DNA of 64,000 nucleotides, from the NCBI RefSeq assembly GCF_042477335.2, contig NC_091246.1, forward strand, positions 255,301,501 to 255,365,500, read 5' to 3'. Below, one piece after another: positions 10,190 through 22,154 of this stretch. The DNA comes from Ovis canadensis. Lineage: Eukaryota > Chordata > Mammalia > Artiodactyla > Bovidae. The notes beneath the pieces were generated by a model. It worked only from the letters and a program-made list of their open reading frames with translations. It ran no database searches and was not told the origin of the DNA. Positions within the stretch are counted from its first letter, which is position 1. The number at the start of each line of letters is the position of its first letter. The translations under genes were made by a program, and so were the position numbers.

Positions 10190-13140
10190 CCAGCTGTGCC
10201 AGGCAATTTGTATCTGCCACGCATGGTTTCATTTATTCCTCTCGTCAGCTCTCTGAGGCAAGCGTCATTATAGCCCCATTTGACAGTCAGGGAAGCTGGG
10301 GCTTAGAGAGTCCGGGAGACACGCGGTGAGCTGGGAGAAGGGAGGCCCGTGGCTGCTCCTGTCGCTCTCAGAGGGCAGAGGAGGGAGGCGGGGGCTGGGG
10401 TCGGGGCCTGGACACGCGGCAGCTGCAGGAGAAGAGACCCGCTGCACAGTCCCGGGCTGCAGCTGGCCCCTCGGAGGGGGTCTCACCATCCAGACAGGGG
10501 TTTCCTTCCAGCCGCCTTCCCGACTTTCATTTTCCGCAGCAAAGGGTCCCAGCTGCACGGCTGGCTCCCTAGTGGCAGGGACTGGCACCCAGGCCCCCAC
10601 CCCCAGCTGAGGTTCTGTTCGGGAGGACGGCCTCGGCTTCTCAGTGCTTGCCCCAGGGGGCACCGCCTCCTCCCAGCCCCTCTGCTCCAGGCCGGAGCCC
10701 TGCCTCCATCCCGTGTACCTTCCCTGCTTGCTCGGGCTCCCGTTGCCCCGGTCCAGGCGTCCTCTGGTCGGGGCACTCACGCTGGGGCATCCAGACAGAG
10801 GCGGGGAGGGGTTCTGTTTTGGCCCAGTTCTGACCTCACTTTCATTTTACGTGCAAAGAGCAAGGTGCAGGGAATTAAGGCTCCATCAGCACACAGCCTC
10901 GGAGGAGGAGCCGGAGTGGACCCCAGGGAGCCCACTCTGGAGCCCACACATCCACCCCCACTCACCCAGCCTCTACTAAGCCCCGCCCCCCCTTTTCCAG
11001 ACCCCCGCTGCTGCCCAATCTTCGGCCTCCAGTCTGCGCCTTCCAGAAGCCACATCTGACCGTCTCCCGCCCTCTGCTGAACCTGTCAGGGGCTCCGCTG
11101 TGCTTCCTGGCCTCCAGCACCCTCCCTGTGGTGACTGGCCAGGCCACGAGCCAGCTGGGCCTGGGGCCTCCTCCTGGCCCTGCGTCCAGAGTGAGGGGGG
11201 CAGCAGTCCCCCGTGAGTCGACAGGAAACCCCTCACATGTGCTGGGTCCCACCTGGGCAGTCCAGCAGGGCCCCTGCCCAGGGCTGAGCCCTCCCTCTGG
11301 AGACCCCCAGGCTCCTGGGAACCAGAGCTGGTGAGTCAGCGGGCGGCTGGGGTGCAAGCACACACTGGCCCTGCTGGGCGCCCTTGGCCCTCTCCTCCCC
11401 AAGCAGCTCCCCTTCCAGGGAGCAACGAGCTGACCAGCTGCCTCCTGGCAGGCAGGCTTGGGGGACAGGGCGGTGAGGCCTCAGCTCCGTGCATCTCCAC
11501 CTGCATCTCCACCTCCCGGTAGGGAGGCCTCCGCCACAGGGCCCACCCCACCTGCCCAGCTGCCCCCTGCAGGTTGCTTTCCGGCCTGGGTCTGGCTCAG
11601 CCTCAGGGCTGCTGGTCACGTAGCCAGGCTCGCTCCTCCTCTTGTGGCCGTGCTGCTGAGCACAGCGGTTTCCTGCTGGGAGCACACAATGAGGCCTGCC
11701 CCACGGGACCCACCCGGGGAGGTGCTCCCGCCGGCGCTGAGGCACTGAGCGCGGCGACCTGGGACGGGCGACGCCCTCTCTGAGCCTCGGGTGCCCTGGT
11801 GAGAAGTGAGGGGTGAAACAGGGTCATGGGAGGCCACTCTCCCACGACGATAAGAGAAACTCGCTGTGAGCACCGAGTGTGCGTCCTCACTAACACCGCA
11901 GAAGCTGGCGCCCAGCGAGGCGAGCCCCCTCCGTGCCGGGCTCCCCTCCGTGCCGGGCTCCCCTCCGTGCCGGGCTCTCCCTCCGTGGTCCAGCCCCCAC
12001 TCCGCGGTCCAGCCCCCCTCCGCGGCCTGGCTCCCTTCCACGGGCCGGCCTCCCAGAGCTTCCTCCTGCTGCTCAGAGGTCTGTGACCCGCGCCAGCCCC
12101 ACGTGCAGCCCATGTCTCCCCCATCTCCCCCCAGAAGGCACCCAGCCCAGATGGGTTGAGCACCAGAGGCATCGTTGGCTCAGATCCAATCAGAGGGACC
12201 TGGCCTACAGTGACCCGGGTCTGCAGACCCTGGGGGGCAGTGGGACAGAGGGTTAGGGCAACATTGGAAGCAGAACTGAAAATGGAAGTGAATTGAGGAG
12301 GAAGGGAGAAATGAAAGCTGAAAACGGCCTCAGGGGCAGACGGAGCCTGCCACCTTGGGACCAAGAACCGTGTGACAAGCCCCCAGCCAGGGGTTCTGCA
12401 AGCCTGGGAGCCCAGCATCTCGCAGAGCTAACTCCTGACCCCCGCCTGCCTCCCCCTCTACAGGACCCTCAGCCTCGACAATCCCTATCTGTCTCCCAAT
12501 TTGGACCGGGCTCTCCAACCCAAAGCCTGGGCCCCAGGGTCTGACCGTGAATCAGAGCCTCCTAGTGGCGGGGAGAGGGGACTCGGCCATACGCTCCAGG
12601 ATGGACCCCAGAGCCCCCTGGCCTGACTCTGCCAAGGATCAGGGTTTGCACAGGGGGTTCCTGGGAGAGCGGGCCCCAGGGAGGGTCTTCCTCAGTTCAG
12701 GGCAGGTGTCTGTGGATGAGGAGACAGCTTTCTGCCCGGGCGCTGAGGTTTCCCTGGGGGTAGGGGTCGTAGCTATTGTCCCCACGGCATGTCTCCCCCT
12801 CCTCAGGCTCAGTGTCCAGAGCCTGACAACGCCCCTGCCTCCTCGCCAGCCCTCCAGGATTAGAACGGACTCTGGTGATGGTCAGCCATGACCTGCATCC
12901 TGCCCCTCTTCCAGACCTGCAAGTGTCTCAGCCACTCAACTCTGAAGCTCCGGGTCCCCAGAAGGATCAGCCCTGGACAAAGCCCCAGCGGTGCATCCTC
13001 ACCTCCTGCCCCCGGCCTTCTCCTCCTGGCACGGAGCGTGGCCGCCCTGCTCTCCTGGGCAGATGGGGTGCAGGATTCCAGCGCTCATGTCTGAGTTTCC
13101 TCAGCGCTGCAAAGGTCCTTAAAATAACCCCCACTCCCTA
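10190..13140. other. Intergenic GC-rich sequence
   Basis: No gene supported. A small tandem array of a 17-bp unit (CCCCTCCGTGCCGGGCT, three copies) lies at about 11925-11977. Decayed MIR-like sequence is present near 10200-10330. Confidence 0.5.
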
Positions 13141-13141
13141 G

Positions 13142-13346
13142 GTTAGTTGCTAAGTTGTGTCAGACTCTCTGCAACCCCACGGACTGTAGCCTACCAGGCT
13201 CCTCTGTCCATGGGATTCTCCAGGCCTGAATACTGGAGTGGGTTGCCGTGCCTTCCTCCAAGGGATCTTCCCAACCCAGGAATCGAACCCGTGTCTCCTG
13301 CATTGGCAGGCGGATTCTTTACCACTGAGCCACCTGGCAAGCTCCT
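13142..13346 (-). repeat. Bov-tA SINE
   Basis: Antisense copy with GGAATCGAACCCGTGTCTCC and the CCACTGAGCCACCTGGCAAG end. Confidence 0.85.
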
Positions 13347-13349
13347 AAA

Positions 13350-15729
13350 CTTTGAGGACCAGAAGGTCAACGTGTATGGAAACCTCCACCCAGTGAGGTG
13401 CAGCATCCTGAGGACTTTAATTGTTAACAGGATTGACTTGCTGTCCCTCTGCATGCCTGTTCCCCCCTGCCTCCCTGCATTTCTGACTTCCTTATCTCAT
13501 GGTTGCCGCTGCCTCGGGCCTCCAAGCCTGCTGGAAGAGCCCTCCATCCTCAGACAGACCCTGCCCCAGAGCCACTCGCTCTCACGCCACCACAAGCCTC
13601 TTCCCAGGTCAGCTTCTGCCTCTCCCAGCAGGCCTTGCTGGGTCTCCTCCGTCAGACCGCCCAGGGCTTGTCGCCACGAATCTGGGGAATTAGGGCCCGG
13701 GTGGCAGGGCTTGTGGGAGGACAGGGGCAGGGTCTTGGATCCTGCATGTTGACCCTGCTTCCCACTGTCCTCCCAGCTGGAATAGGAGCGTCTCACCCGT
13801 CAGCTGAGTCCTGGGGGCCCTGCTGTCAGCTCTACCCTGACCTGGTTACTGCCACTCCCTGCACTGGGAAGAAACACTTTCCCAGAGCGTCTGTTTCTCC
13901 CCCGACTCACCCCACCTGCTTCTTGGGCTGCGAAGGCAGGAGTGGGCAGGGCAGGGCTGGGCAGGGCTGCAGAGACCAGCTGGGCTGTTTGTGTTGGTGG
14001 TTTTCCTCTTTAGCTGGTTTTCTAGACAAACAACCTGGGAGATTGTGGGGCCAGAGCCAGACCCACCCCCTTATGGGACGGGAGGGGTCACAGTGGAAGC
14101 TGGGGTCCCAGAGCCAGGCTGTCTTAAGGAATCCTGCAGCTCTGTGATGCAGAAGCTATTACCCCATTTTACAGAGGAGGAGACTGAGGCTCAGAGAGGC
14201 CTGAGGACATGCCCAAGAGCACACAGCTGGGGAAGGAGCTGGGAGGGGGTGAGTCAGCAGGGAGCAGAGGTTGGGGGTGCCGCACGCACGGGACACTTTC
14301 CTCCGATCCTCCCGCACCTCACCGCGGCCCTCCTCCCCACTCTGTGCTCCCGTCCCCCTCAGGCAGCCTCTTTCCTCTCCAGGTGGCCCGTCCTCAGCCT
14401 GTCCTCACCGCTCTGCTCCTAAGTGGACGCGAACCCCTCTTGGCTTCACCGGTCAACGTGCAAACTGTCCAGATTGGGTCACAACAGCAACATTTAAGAA
14501 GCTGGCCAGAGTCAGGACCTGCTCTAAGGTGTCACCCACGGCTAGCTCTTTCGGTTCTCACAACAGCTGTGTGAGGCGGGTGCAGTTATCACTCCCATTT
14601 TATAGGCAAGGAGCACGAGGCCCGGAGAGGCAACCTGGCTGCGGGCGGCAGAGCCACCATTCAAGTCCAGACAGCCCCGACGCTTCTCCAGTCTCCGCCT
14701 GGCTGTCCAGCCCAGACCGCCTGCTTTCCCGTGGGCCCCCGGCCCGGGGGGTCACTACCCCTGCCCGGCCCGGCCACGATGCCCACCGCTCGCTTCAAGT
14801 GCCCACCGCAGCCCCCCCGCGAGGTCGGGGGTCTCTTGGGCCCCCTTCATCCATGTCCGCGCTGCGCAGCCAGGTCCGCGCTCACGCGAGTTCGGCCTCC
14901 GCTTGCCCACAGCGCCCCCTGCCGGTCACAGCGAACGGTGCCCCGGGACCCCCGGCTCAGGCCAGGCCCCACCGCCCTAGGAACCCTCTGGGTTTACAGA
15001 GGCCCTTTCTTCCAGCGAGCTGTGATCTCCCTGGCCGGGGCCCAGCCTCAGGAGCGTGGGAGGGCTCAGCATTTCTCTCCCCACTTTACAGAGACAGACC
15101 GAGGCCTGGAGACAGACGGCGCGAGCCCCAGCGTGCCGCTGCAGATCCAGAGAACAGCTCCTTTCTTCCAACCTTTTCAGCTACAGATGAACAAACTGAG
15201 GCCCAGAGGAGAACAGGCTTGCCCAAGCGATACCTGGGCTAGAGCCCTGGGGTCTTAAATACTGTCCAGGGCTTTCCCACGACATCAAGAACTCTGCCTG
15301 CTGCTCAGCAAGACTCGGCCAAGTCATTAAACGTAATGAGCCTCTGTTGTCCCGAGTGTAAAACCAACACTGCTTCCCGCTCTGCCTGCCTCCCAGGGGA
15401 CAGGGAGACGGGGGACAGTCATGACCGGCTGAGGTCTGGTGAGGTGAGAGAGAAGGCGGGGAGCCCTCACTGCGCATTTCAGCAGGACCCCACCCCTGCC
15501 GCAAACACAGCGCAGGGGGGGACTCCAGTCCCAGGCCCGCCCTTCAGACAGGCCAGTGCGTTGCATGTCCTGCCCCCACCGACTGCTCAGAGAATCAGGG
15601 GCGGGAGGGAAGAGGCGGTGGCCGTCGCACCTGCGTCTCAGCTCCTGACCCTCGCTGTGCCCCTCCTCGCACGACTCACGATTTGTTGCTCATCCCAGTG
15701 ACTTGGTCATGTCTGCCTCCTCTGCCAGA
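13350..15729. other. Intergenic GC-rich sequence with MIR copies
   Basis: MIR-like segments at about 14147-14232, 14560-14665 and 15170-15245, each with the CATTTTACAGAGGAGGAGAC or TGAGGCCCAGAGAGG signature. A long open frame at 14271-15242 has no resemblance to a known protein. Confidence 0.5.
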
Positions 15730-15737
15730 CTCTAAAC

Positions 15738-15953
15738 CAAGCGTCAGCAAACTTTCTCTGCAAAGGGACAGGTAGCGAATATTTTTAGCTTTGAGAGCCA
15801 CAGGATTTTTGCTGCAGGAACACAGCTGTGCTGTTGTCAGGCAGGGCGGCCATAGGTAAACAAATGAACACAGATGTGTTTCCATAAAACTTTACTTTAA
15901 AACGATGGCCAAGGGCCGGATTTGGCCCTTGGATCATAGTTTGCTGACACCTA
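15738..15953. mobile_element. MER1-like hAT-Charlie DNA transposon with target duplication
   Basis: A 216-bp element with inverted ends (GTCAGCAAAC ... GTTTGCTGAC) and the internal CCGGATTTGGCCC motif typical of MER1-group elements. An 8-bp duplication flanks it, CTCTAAAC at 15730-15737 and CTCTAATC at 15954-15961 (one mismatch). It is non-autonomous and old. Confidence 0.8.
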
Positions 15954-15961
15954 CTCTAATC

Positions 15962-17062
15962 TCCAAGACAGCTGGGACCTGTCTGATTGCTCTCAGCTGT
16001 ATACCATTATCTGAGCAGACAGCACATTGCTGATGCTGATTTGATCAATATTTGACGAAGACATGCATGAGGAGGGACACAGGGAAGGCCTCTGCGGCTG
16101 AGACTCGAGGGGTGGATACCGGGGACATGAACTAATCGAGGGGAATGCACAGTTTGTGCAAACATCCAGAGGCGGAAATAGGGGCAGGCTTGCGGACGGG
16201 CCCTCCTGGAGTCTCCCGGCTGCCCCAGCACGGCTACAGCTCGGGCCCATCTTGTAAGGTTACTGGAAGGATTAAACAGGACAGGACTGGGAGGGCCTCA
16301 GTACAGCAGCTGGCATACGGGAAGGCCTAAGCTGCCATGATTATCACTGTTGCTGTTATTTACGCAAACATACCCAACTGCCCCCCAAGCACACACCAAC
16401 GGCCCCCTGAAATCAGGGGGCTCTCCCACACTGAGGGTGTGCCTCTGAGGCCCATGAGAACTGCCCCTGAAACAGCTGGGGGACAGCTGTCCTGATGCAG
16501 GAGACACGTCACCCCGCTTATGCAGCGGCTGGAAGCTTTCCGAGAGCAGGGCTGCTGCCGCCTTAGTGCCCCGCGCTGTAACTGTTCCTCCTCCATCAGA
16601 CCGGGGGCGTGTCCCCTGTCCCTCCCCCGTCTAGTCCTGCTGGTCGCCTGGAAGGGACTCCGACCTGTCATCTCAGTCTAGCTGGAATCCCCCAATCTCG
16701 AGCCTGGAGCTGAGAGTGCAAAACTCTGAGGTCTGCCTGCGGCCTTTTCTCTCACTTCCCTGAAAGGCCCCAAGCCCTGGTCTCCGGGACCTCTAGGCAG
16801 GGCCTGACCTCCAGAGGAAGCCCCTGGCACCTGAAGCCTCCAGGCAGAGCAGGTAGTCCCTCCAGCTGCAGGTTCCAGGCCCAGCTGTGCTCCTAACTGG
16901 CCTTGGTTGGCTTCCCAGGCCTTTCCACATCTGTACAGTGGGAATCAGGACCAGGTAACGTGAGCTCAGGAGTGTTGCTGGCCTAAGTGAAGACTGTGTG
17001 CAGACCCGGTCAATGCAGCCTTGTATTCTGAAGCATGGAAGGAAGACAGCAAGTTTGTGCTA
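15962..17062. other. Intergenic sequence
   Basis: Nothing gene-like recognised. Confidence 0.4.
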
Positions 17063-17067
17063 ATAAA

Positions 17068-17240
17068 AAGGCCCCCTGGGACCTCCCTGGTGCTCCAGGG
17101 GCTGAGACTCTGTGCTCCCAATGCAGGGGGCCTGGGTTCGATCCTGGTCAGGGAACTACATTCCACATGCCGCAACTAAGACTCCACATGCTGCCACTAG
17201 GACCCAGCACAGCCAAATAAATAAATATTTAAAAACAAAA
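17068..17240 (+). repeat. tRNA-derived ruminant SINE with A-rich tail
   Basis: Sense copy: GGGACCTCCCTGGTGCTCC head, GGGTTCGATCCTGGTCAGGG B box, and a tail CAGCCAAATAAATAAATA. Confidence 0.85.
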
Positions 17241-17241
17241 G

Positions 17242-20200
17242 GTGTCCCTTACTAGGGCAGACCCAGCCCATGCCAGGGCCCAGGGCTTGGTGACCAGAGC
17301 ACGGGCAGGGTTTCCGTGTCCTCCTGCTCGGCTGGGCCCCCTCGGGCGGCACACACCACGCACAACCTCACACAGCGGGTGAGTCCGAGTCGCTAAGCTC
17401 CGGTGCTTTCCAGGTAAATTGGCCTCGGGAGGAAGGCCAATGACAGCGGTGAAGAATGAGGCTGTCTCAGGCTGCCCCCTGGTGGTCGGACGGCGCATGA
17501 CACACACCGCCCCGGAGACGCGCCTCAGGGGGCCCTTAACCAGCCTTCGTCCCTGCAGGGGGCCTCCTCCCCGCCGGCAGGGTCAGGGTACCAGCCTCGG
17601 ATCCCTGAGAAACGGATCCTGTGATGAAGCAGCTACTGCAGGCCAGGCCTGGGCTGGGCACTTTAGAGATGGGCTCAGTGAACCGCGTCACTCACCGGCC
17701 GGGGCCGGCCCACCCGTGTCACCAGCACCCATCACAGCGTCTCCTCCGCCACCTGGGGGCGCCTGCGGAACTTCCCTTTTTCCGTCTCCCGGTCCCGCCC
17801 AGTCGTGAGGGAGGAGGGGGAGCTCTCACTCGGCGTGTGGCTCACTCCCTCTGGCTGGAAGCCCCCGGGCCCGACGCTGGACTGCGGAGTGGGCACCGTC
17901 TGAGGCCAGCTGTGCGCGCCTTGCTCAGGTGTCTCAGAAAGGCCCCCAGCCCTGGTCCTCAGGACGCCCGGGCCAGGCTGGGCCTCCGGAGAGGTAAGGC
18001 GCCGCACTGGGGGCCTCATCCGGGCTTCGACAGCCCCTGGCCCGCGCCCCAAGGGTGACTGGAAGGGAGGCTGGAGAAGGAGGATGGGGCTTCCCAAAGC
18101 CCTTTGGATGAAGATGAGATCCCAGCACCTGGGGATCCGGGCCCATGGCCTGGCCAGCTCTGCTGCCCCACCAGCTCACCCTCTGCGTGCCAGCCACCCA
18201 GGCCTGGCGGGGAGGGAACGGTGCGGGGCAAGGGGAGCCACACGCAGAAATAGCTCAGGTCAGGGAGGCCAGCAGTGCACGGCCGTTCCCGCTGAGTGTG
18301 GCAGAAGGAGAGCTGAAGGCCAGCTCGCGGAAGAAGCACACACTCGTCCCCCTGAGCACTGGACCCTCCCTCCCTCCTCCAAACCATCGCCCCCGTGCTG
18401 GTCTCCCTGCCAGGCCGGGCCCCACTCACCTTCCCCTGCGGGCTTATCGCCGTCACCCCCGCTGGACGCTCCCTCCACCTGAGAGACCAGATCAAGTCCT
18501 CCTCTTCCACCGTCTCAAGAGCTCTTGTCTAGAACCTTCCAGGGCGCTGAGTCTCAATTTGCCCGGGCCGTTATCAGCTTAATGCCAACCTCCCCCACCA
18601 ATCTGTTCTCCCTCCCCAGGGAATGTGTCTCCATCACCACCCCACAGCGCCGGGCACATAGTAGGTCTCCAGAAGTATCTGCTGGATGAAGGAGAGGTGA
18701 AATCAGACAGCCCTGGCTGCAACCACTTTCCGGACGTGTGGCCTCGGACAAGTCGCAGGTTCTCACCTTCAGTCAGTGAATATTTACTGAGCGTCTACTA
18801 GGTATTATTCTGAGCACCGGAGGTACACCCAGGTCCGTCTGGTTTCCAGTTCTGTTCTCTTTCCGCTTATCCAGCTCTGTCTTTCCTGAGAAAACCGGTG
18901 TTGAGGAAGATGTCTGAGGCTGGGAGGTGGGCACCTCCAGCCTAAAGTCTCGTCCTTCCCCACTGGACCCTGGGTGTCATAGATGCCAGTCCCCCTGGGC
19001 CCGTCAGCACCCTGCCTCCGAGTCTTTGTGGACATAGAGCCCTCCTTCATCTCTGCATGCCAACATCCCTCTTAACCTTCAAACTTCCACTGTGGGCTCA
19101 CCCTGGCCTTGACACCCATCCTTCTGACCCTTGGCAGAAGCAGCTCTCCCCCGACCACCCGTGGCTGGTGTGGGGGTGCCCCGCTGGCCACCCTGACCAG
19201 AGTTACTTGTGCACGTGGCTCCCTGCACTGCGCTCCCTGCACTGCGCTGTGCCGCCTCCTGGGACTGGGCGGGGACCGAGTCTGAGTCATCTCTAACCCT
19301 CCGCTGGTTGACCTTGACCTCTCTCCCATCAAACCCCGCAGCGTCTCCTCTCCACGCTCCAGCGCCCAGCCTGGGGCCAGGCACTCGGCATGGTGGACGT
19401 TCACCGTCCACCAGGAGCAGCGGGGCAGGCCACGCAGAGGGGTGCTGGCTGGACCCCCCAAACCATGTTGTGAGAGCACAGTCGGCACTCTCCTCTGGCC
19501 CCTCCCCTACCAGGAGCTCCCCTCCCCCATGCATGGCTGGGGGCGGGGGGGGGGGTGGTGGAAGGTCACCAGGCAGATGGGCTCTGGGCTGAGACGGAAA
19601 ACGACAGCCTGGTCCCAGGGAAGGACAGCCACACGTCTCAGCGCTGTCGGGGAATCGTCCGCTTCAGCAGAATTCCAAGGACTGGGAAGGTGCATGTGGG
19701 TGTGCTGGGGGGGGGGGGCAGCCCACCCCCCTGAGGCCCAGTCTCAGCCGAGGGCCGGGGCTGGGCTGACAGGCAGCAGGCCTGTGTTCCAGTCCTCACT
19801 CGGACGTCAGCTGGCTGTGTGACCTTGGGCAGGCCCCTGCCCCTCTCTGAGTGCCCATCTGGACAAGGAGAGCAGCAGGCAGTGGAGAGCGGACCAGCGT
19901 GAATGCTGAGGCCGGGCTGGCCGGAGCCCCACCCTGGACTGTCTCTGGCTGGGGAGCAAGTGACCTGGGGTGGCACACTGCCCAGCCTCCCCATGGGCCT
20001 CTGTCTCAGGCTGAAGGGGTGCCGTGGGCTCCCCAGGCACCCTCAGCCCCCCGTGAGCCTGGCACCCCCACTGCCCCCAGAGCGGCCGGGCCGCCAGCGG
20101 GGAGCCTCCGTGGCTGTGACCCAGCATCCTGTGTCCGGGTGAGTCACAGCGCTCCCTCCAGCCGGAGCCAGGTGCCCAGTGCTGGGAGGAAGAGAAAGGA

Positions 20201-21005
20201 CCCCAGCTCCCCTCCCTGGGCTGCAGGCGGACGGGCGAGGTCAGAGCTCCCCTCTAGAGCAGGCTTGGTGGGGAGGGGCTGGGGGTCCGAGGCGGGCAGG
20301 GCATGGCGGCCTGGAGCAGCCCAGTCCGAGGGCTGCGCTGCGCTCCAGGACCAGCACGTCTGTCGTGGGCATGCTGGCACCTCCTAGGCGCTTTGCATGC
20401 GTCCGCTGAACGGAGTTTCCTCAGCATTCCCGCTGCGTGAGGAAATGCCGCACACCTGCGTTCACCATCACTGCTATTTTTAGCTCTAAGCACCTACTAC
20501 GGCTCAGTTATTTTGCACAGATTATCTCACGGATCCTTACAGCAATCCCGTGAGAGGCTCAGAGAAGGGAAGCAACTTGTTCCAGGTTGCACAGCGGGTG
20601 TGAGCTGAGCCCACGTTCTCACCAGCGGTGGACACCCCTGGCCGGGGTCTCTCCCCACCAGGACTTTTCTCCGGAGAAGGCGCCAGGCCTGAGGAAAGAA
20701 GGGGCAGCAGCGCCCACCCCAGCAGCCCACCCCACACCGGCAGCCACCAGGCCTGGATCCTGCCCGGCTGGAGGCCCCAAGCCCCACCACACGGCCACCC
20801 CAGCCGCCTTCATCCGTCAGCACCCTGCTGGGCGGGCACCAGGGAACCTGGCCTGCTTACTCGTAAAAGGGGCACCGTGCCATCCAGCCTGCCTGGCACA
20901 CACGGAGGTGTCAGGATGGAGCGAGACGGAAGGAGGCGAAAGTGAGCGCTCGGTGCCTGAGGGCTGTGCTGGGCGGCTGGCTGGGGGGCTGGGGTGTCTG
21001 AGCAC
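17242..21005. other. Intergenic GC-rich sequence
   Basis: No gene supported. Sense MIR-like sequence at about 19770-19870 (GGCTGTGTGACCTTGGGCAG) and antisense MIR at about 20440-20605. Poly(G) tracts lie at 19535-19555 and 19709-19721. Confidence 0.5.
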
Positions 21006-21009
21006 GACG

Positions 21010-21510
21010 GCGTGTGAATGGGGTGCGTGTGAATGCAGGTGTGTGTGAATGCGAGTGTGTGAATGTGAGTGTGTGTGAATGCGGGTGTGTGTGAATGCGG
21101 GTGCGTGTGAATGCGGGTGTGTGTGAATGCGGGTGTGTGTGAGTGCAAGTGTGTGTGAATGCGGGTGTGTGTGAATGCGGGTGCGTGTGAATGTGTGTGT
21201 GAATGCGACTGTGCGTGAATGTGTGTGTGAATGCGGGTGTGTGTGAATGGGGTGCGTGTGAATGGGGTGTGTGTGAATGTGTGTGTGAGTGTGTGTGTGT
21301 GAATGTGAGTGTGTGAGTGGGGTGTGTGTGAATGTGAGTGTGTGTGAATGCGGGTGTGTGTGAATGGGGTGCGTGTGAATGTGTGTGTGAATGCGGGTGT
21401 GTGTGAATGTGAGTGCGTGTGAATGGGGTGTGTGTGAATGTGGGTGTGTGTGAATGCGAGTATGTGTGAATGGGGTGCGTGTGAATGCGGGTGTGTGCGG
21501 TGGTGAGCGT
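21010..21510. repeat. TG-rich minisatellite, 0.5 kb
   Basis: About 30 units of 13-18 bp built on GTGTGTGTGAATGCGG and GAATGGGGTGCGTGT variants. On the minus strand it translates to His/Thr-rich repeats in two frames (up to 266 codons), which is a composition artefact. Confidence 0.9.
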
Positions 21511-22097
21511 GTGGGTGAAGCATATGTTCACACGTGCAACTGTGCGCACGTGCACTCACGGGTGGGCATGTGAGAGGGTGAGTGTGAGTGATTAGAGGGG
21601 CCCCGGTCACCCGCCCTCAGGCGCCCGAGGGGACCGCAGGCCCTGACCCTGACCTACCGGCTCACCGTCCCCACCGGCTACATCCCCGGCCTGGCCCACC
21701 GACCCCCAGTGAGGGGCTGACGGGCTCGCAGGAGCCCTGGGCAAGGCCCGTGACCCCTCCGTTTCTTCCCTGCAAAGCGGTTCACCGCCGGCCCTGCGCC
21801 GCGCCCGGCTGGCCGGATGCTGGAGCCCCCCCGCCCCCGCCGCCCGTCCCTGCCCTTCGCCCCGCGCCGCGGGGTCCCCGCCGCCCGCTTCGCCTCCGCG
21901 CTCAGCGCCGCCCCCGCCGCGCGGCCACAGGTGCGCGGGCCGCCGGGGCTCGGCCCCCCCGCGCTGACCGCGGCGAGGCGGTGCCAGGCTAGCGGGCGGC
22001 GCGATCCGGACGCCCGGGCGGCGGCGGGAGCCGCGGGCCCGAGCCCTCCCCGCTCGTCCGCGCCGGCGCCGCGCGTGGGCCCCGCGCCCGCGGAGAC

Positions 22098-22133
22098 ATG
22101 AGCGCCCGGCGGCCCGGCCCCGTGGCCCCGTGA
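22098..22133 (+). promoter_or_regulatory. Upstream ORF ending in a TGATG overlap with the FAM131C start
   Basis: An ATG at 22098 (G at -3) opens an 11-codon frame reading MSARRPGPVAP. It ends in TGA at 22131-22133; the A of that stop is the first base of the FAM131C ATG. Such an arrangement usually forces leaky scanning or termination-reinitiation, so it could damp FAM131C translation. It applies only if transcription starts upstream of 22098, which I cannot see. Confidence 0.55.
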
Positions 22134-22154
22134 TGGGCTCCTGCGTGTCGCGAG
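22133..22154 (+). CDS. FAM131C: FAM131C coding exon 1
   Basis: Encodes residues 1-7 (MGSCVSR) plus the first base of Asp8, then a GTGAGG donor. Gly2 with Ser6 fits the N-myristoylation pattern MGxxxS, and Cys4 is placed for palmitoylation, so this tiny exon probably encodes a membrane anchor. The lipidation is inferred from the motif alone. Confidence 0.88.

Noticed and set aside
14271-15242. 323-codon plus-strand frame
   Set aside because: GC-rich, Pro/Ser/Arg-rich, overlaps MIR fragments and resembles no protein I know.
1-21000. EPHA2 exons expected on this side of FAM131C
   Set aside because: No kinase, SAM or ephrin-receptor sequences recognised; the gene is probably beyond the left edge.
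21010-21510. CRISPR-like regular repeat pattern
   Set aside because: This is a mammalian tandem minisatellite without unique spacers; CRISPR arrays are not expected here.
20810-21610. 266-codon minus-strand frame of His/Thr/Pro repeats
   Set aside because: It is the translation of the TG-rich minisatellite; no start context, splice signals or homology support it.
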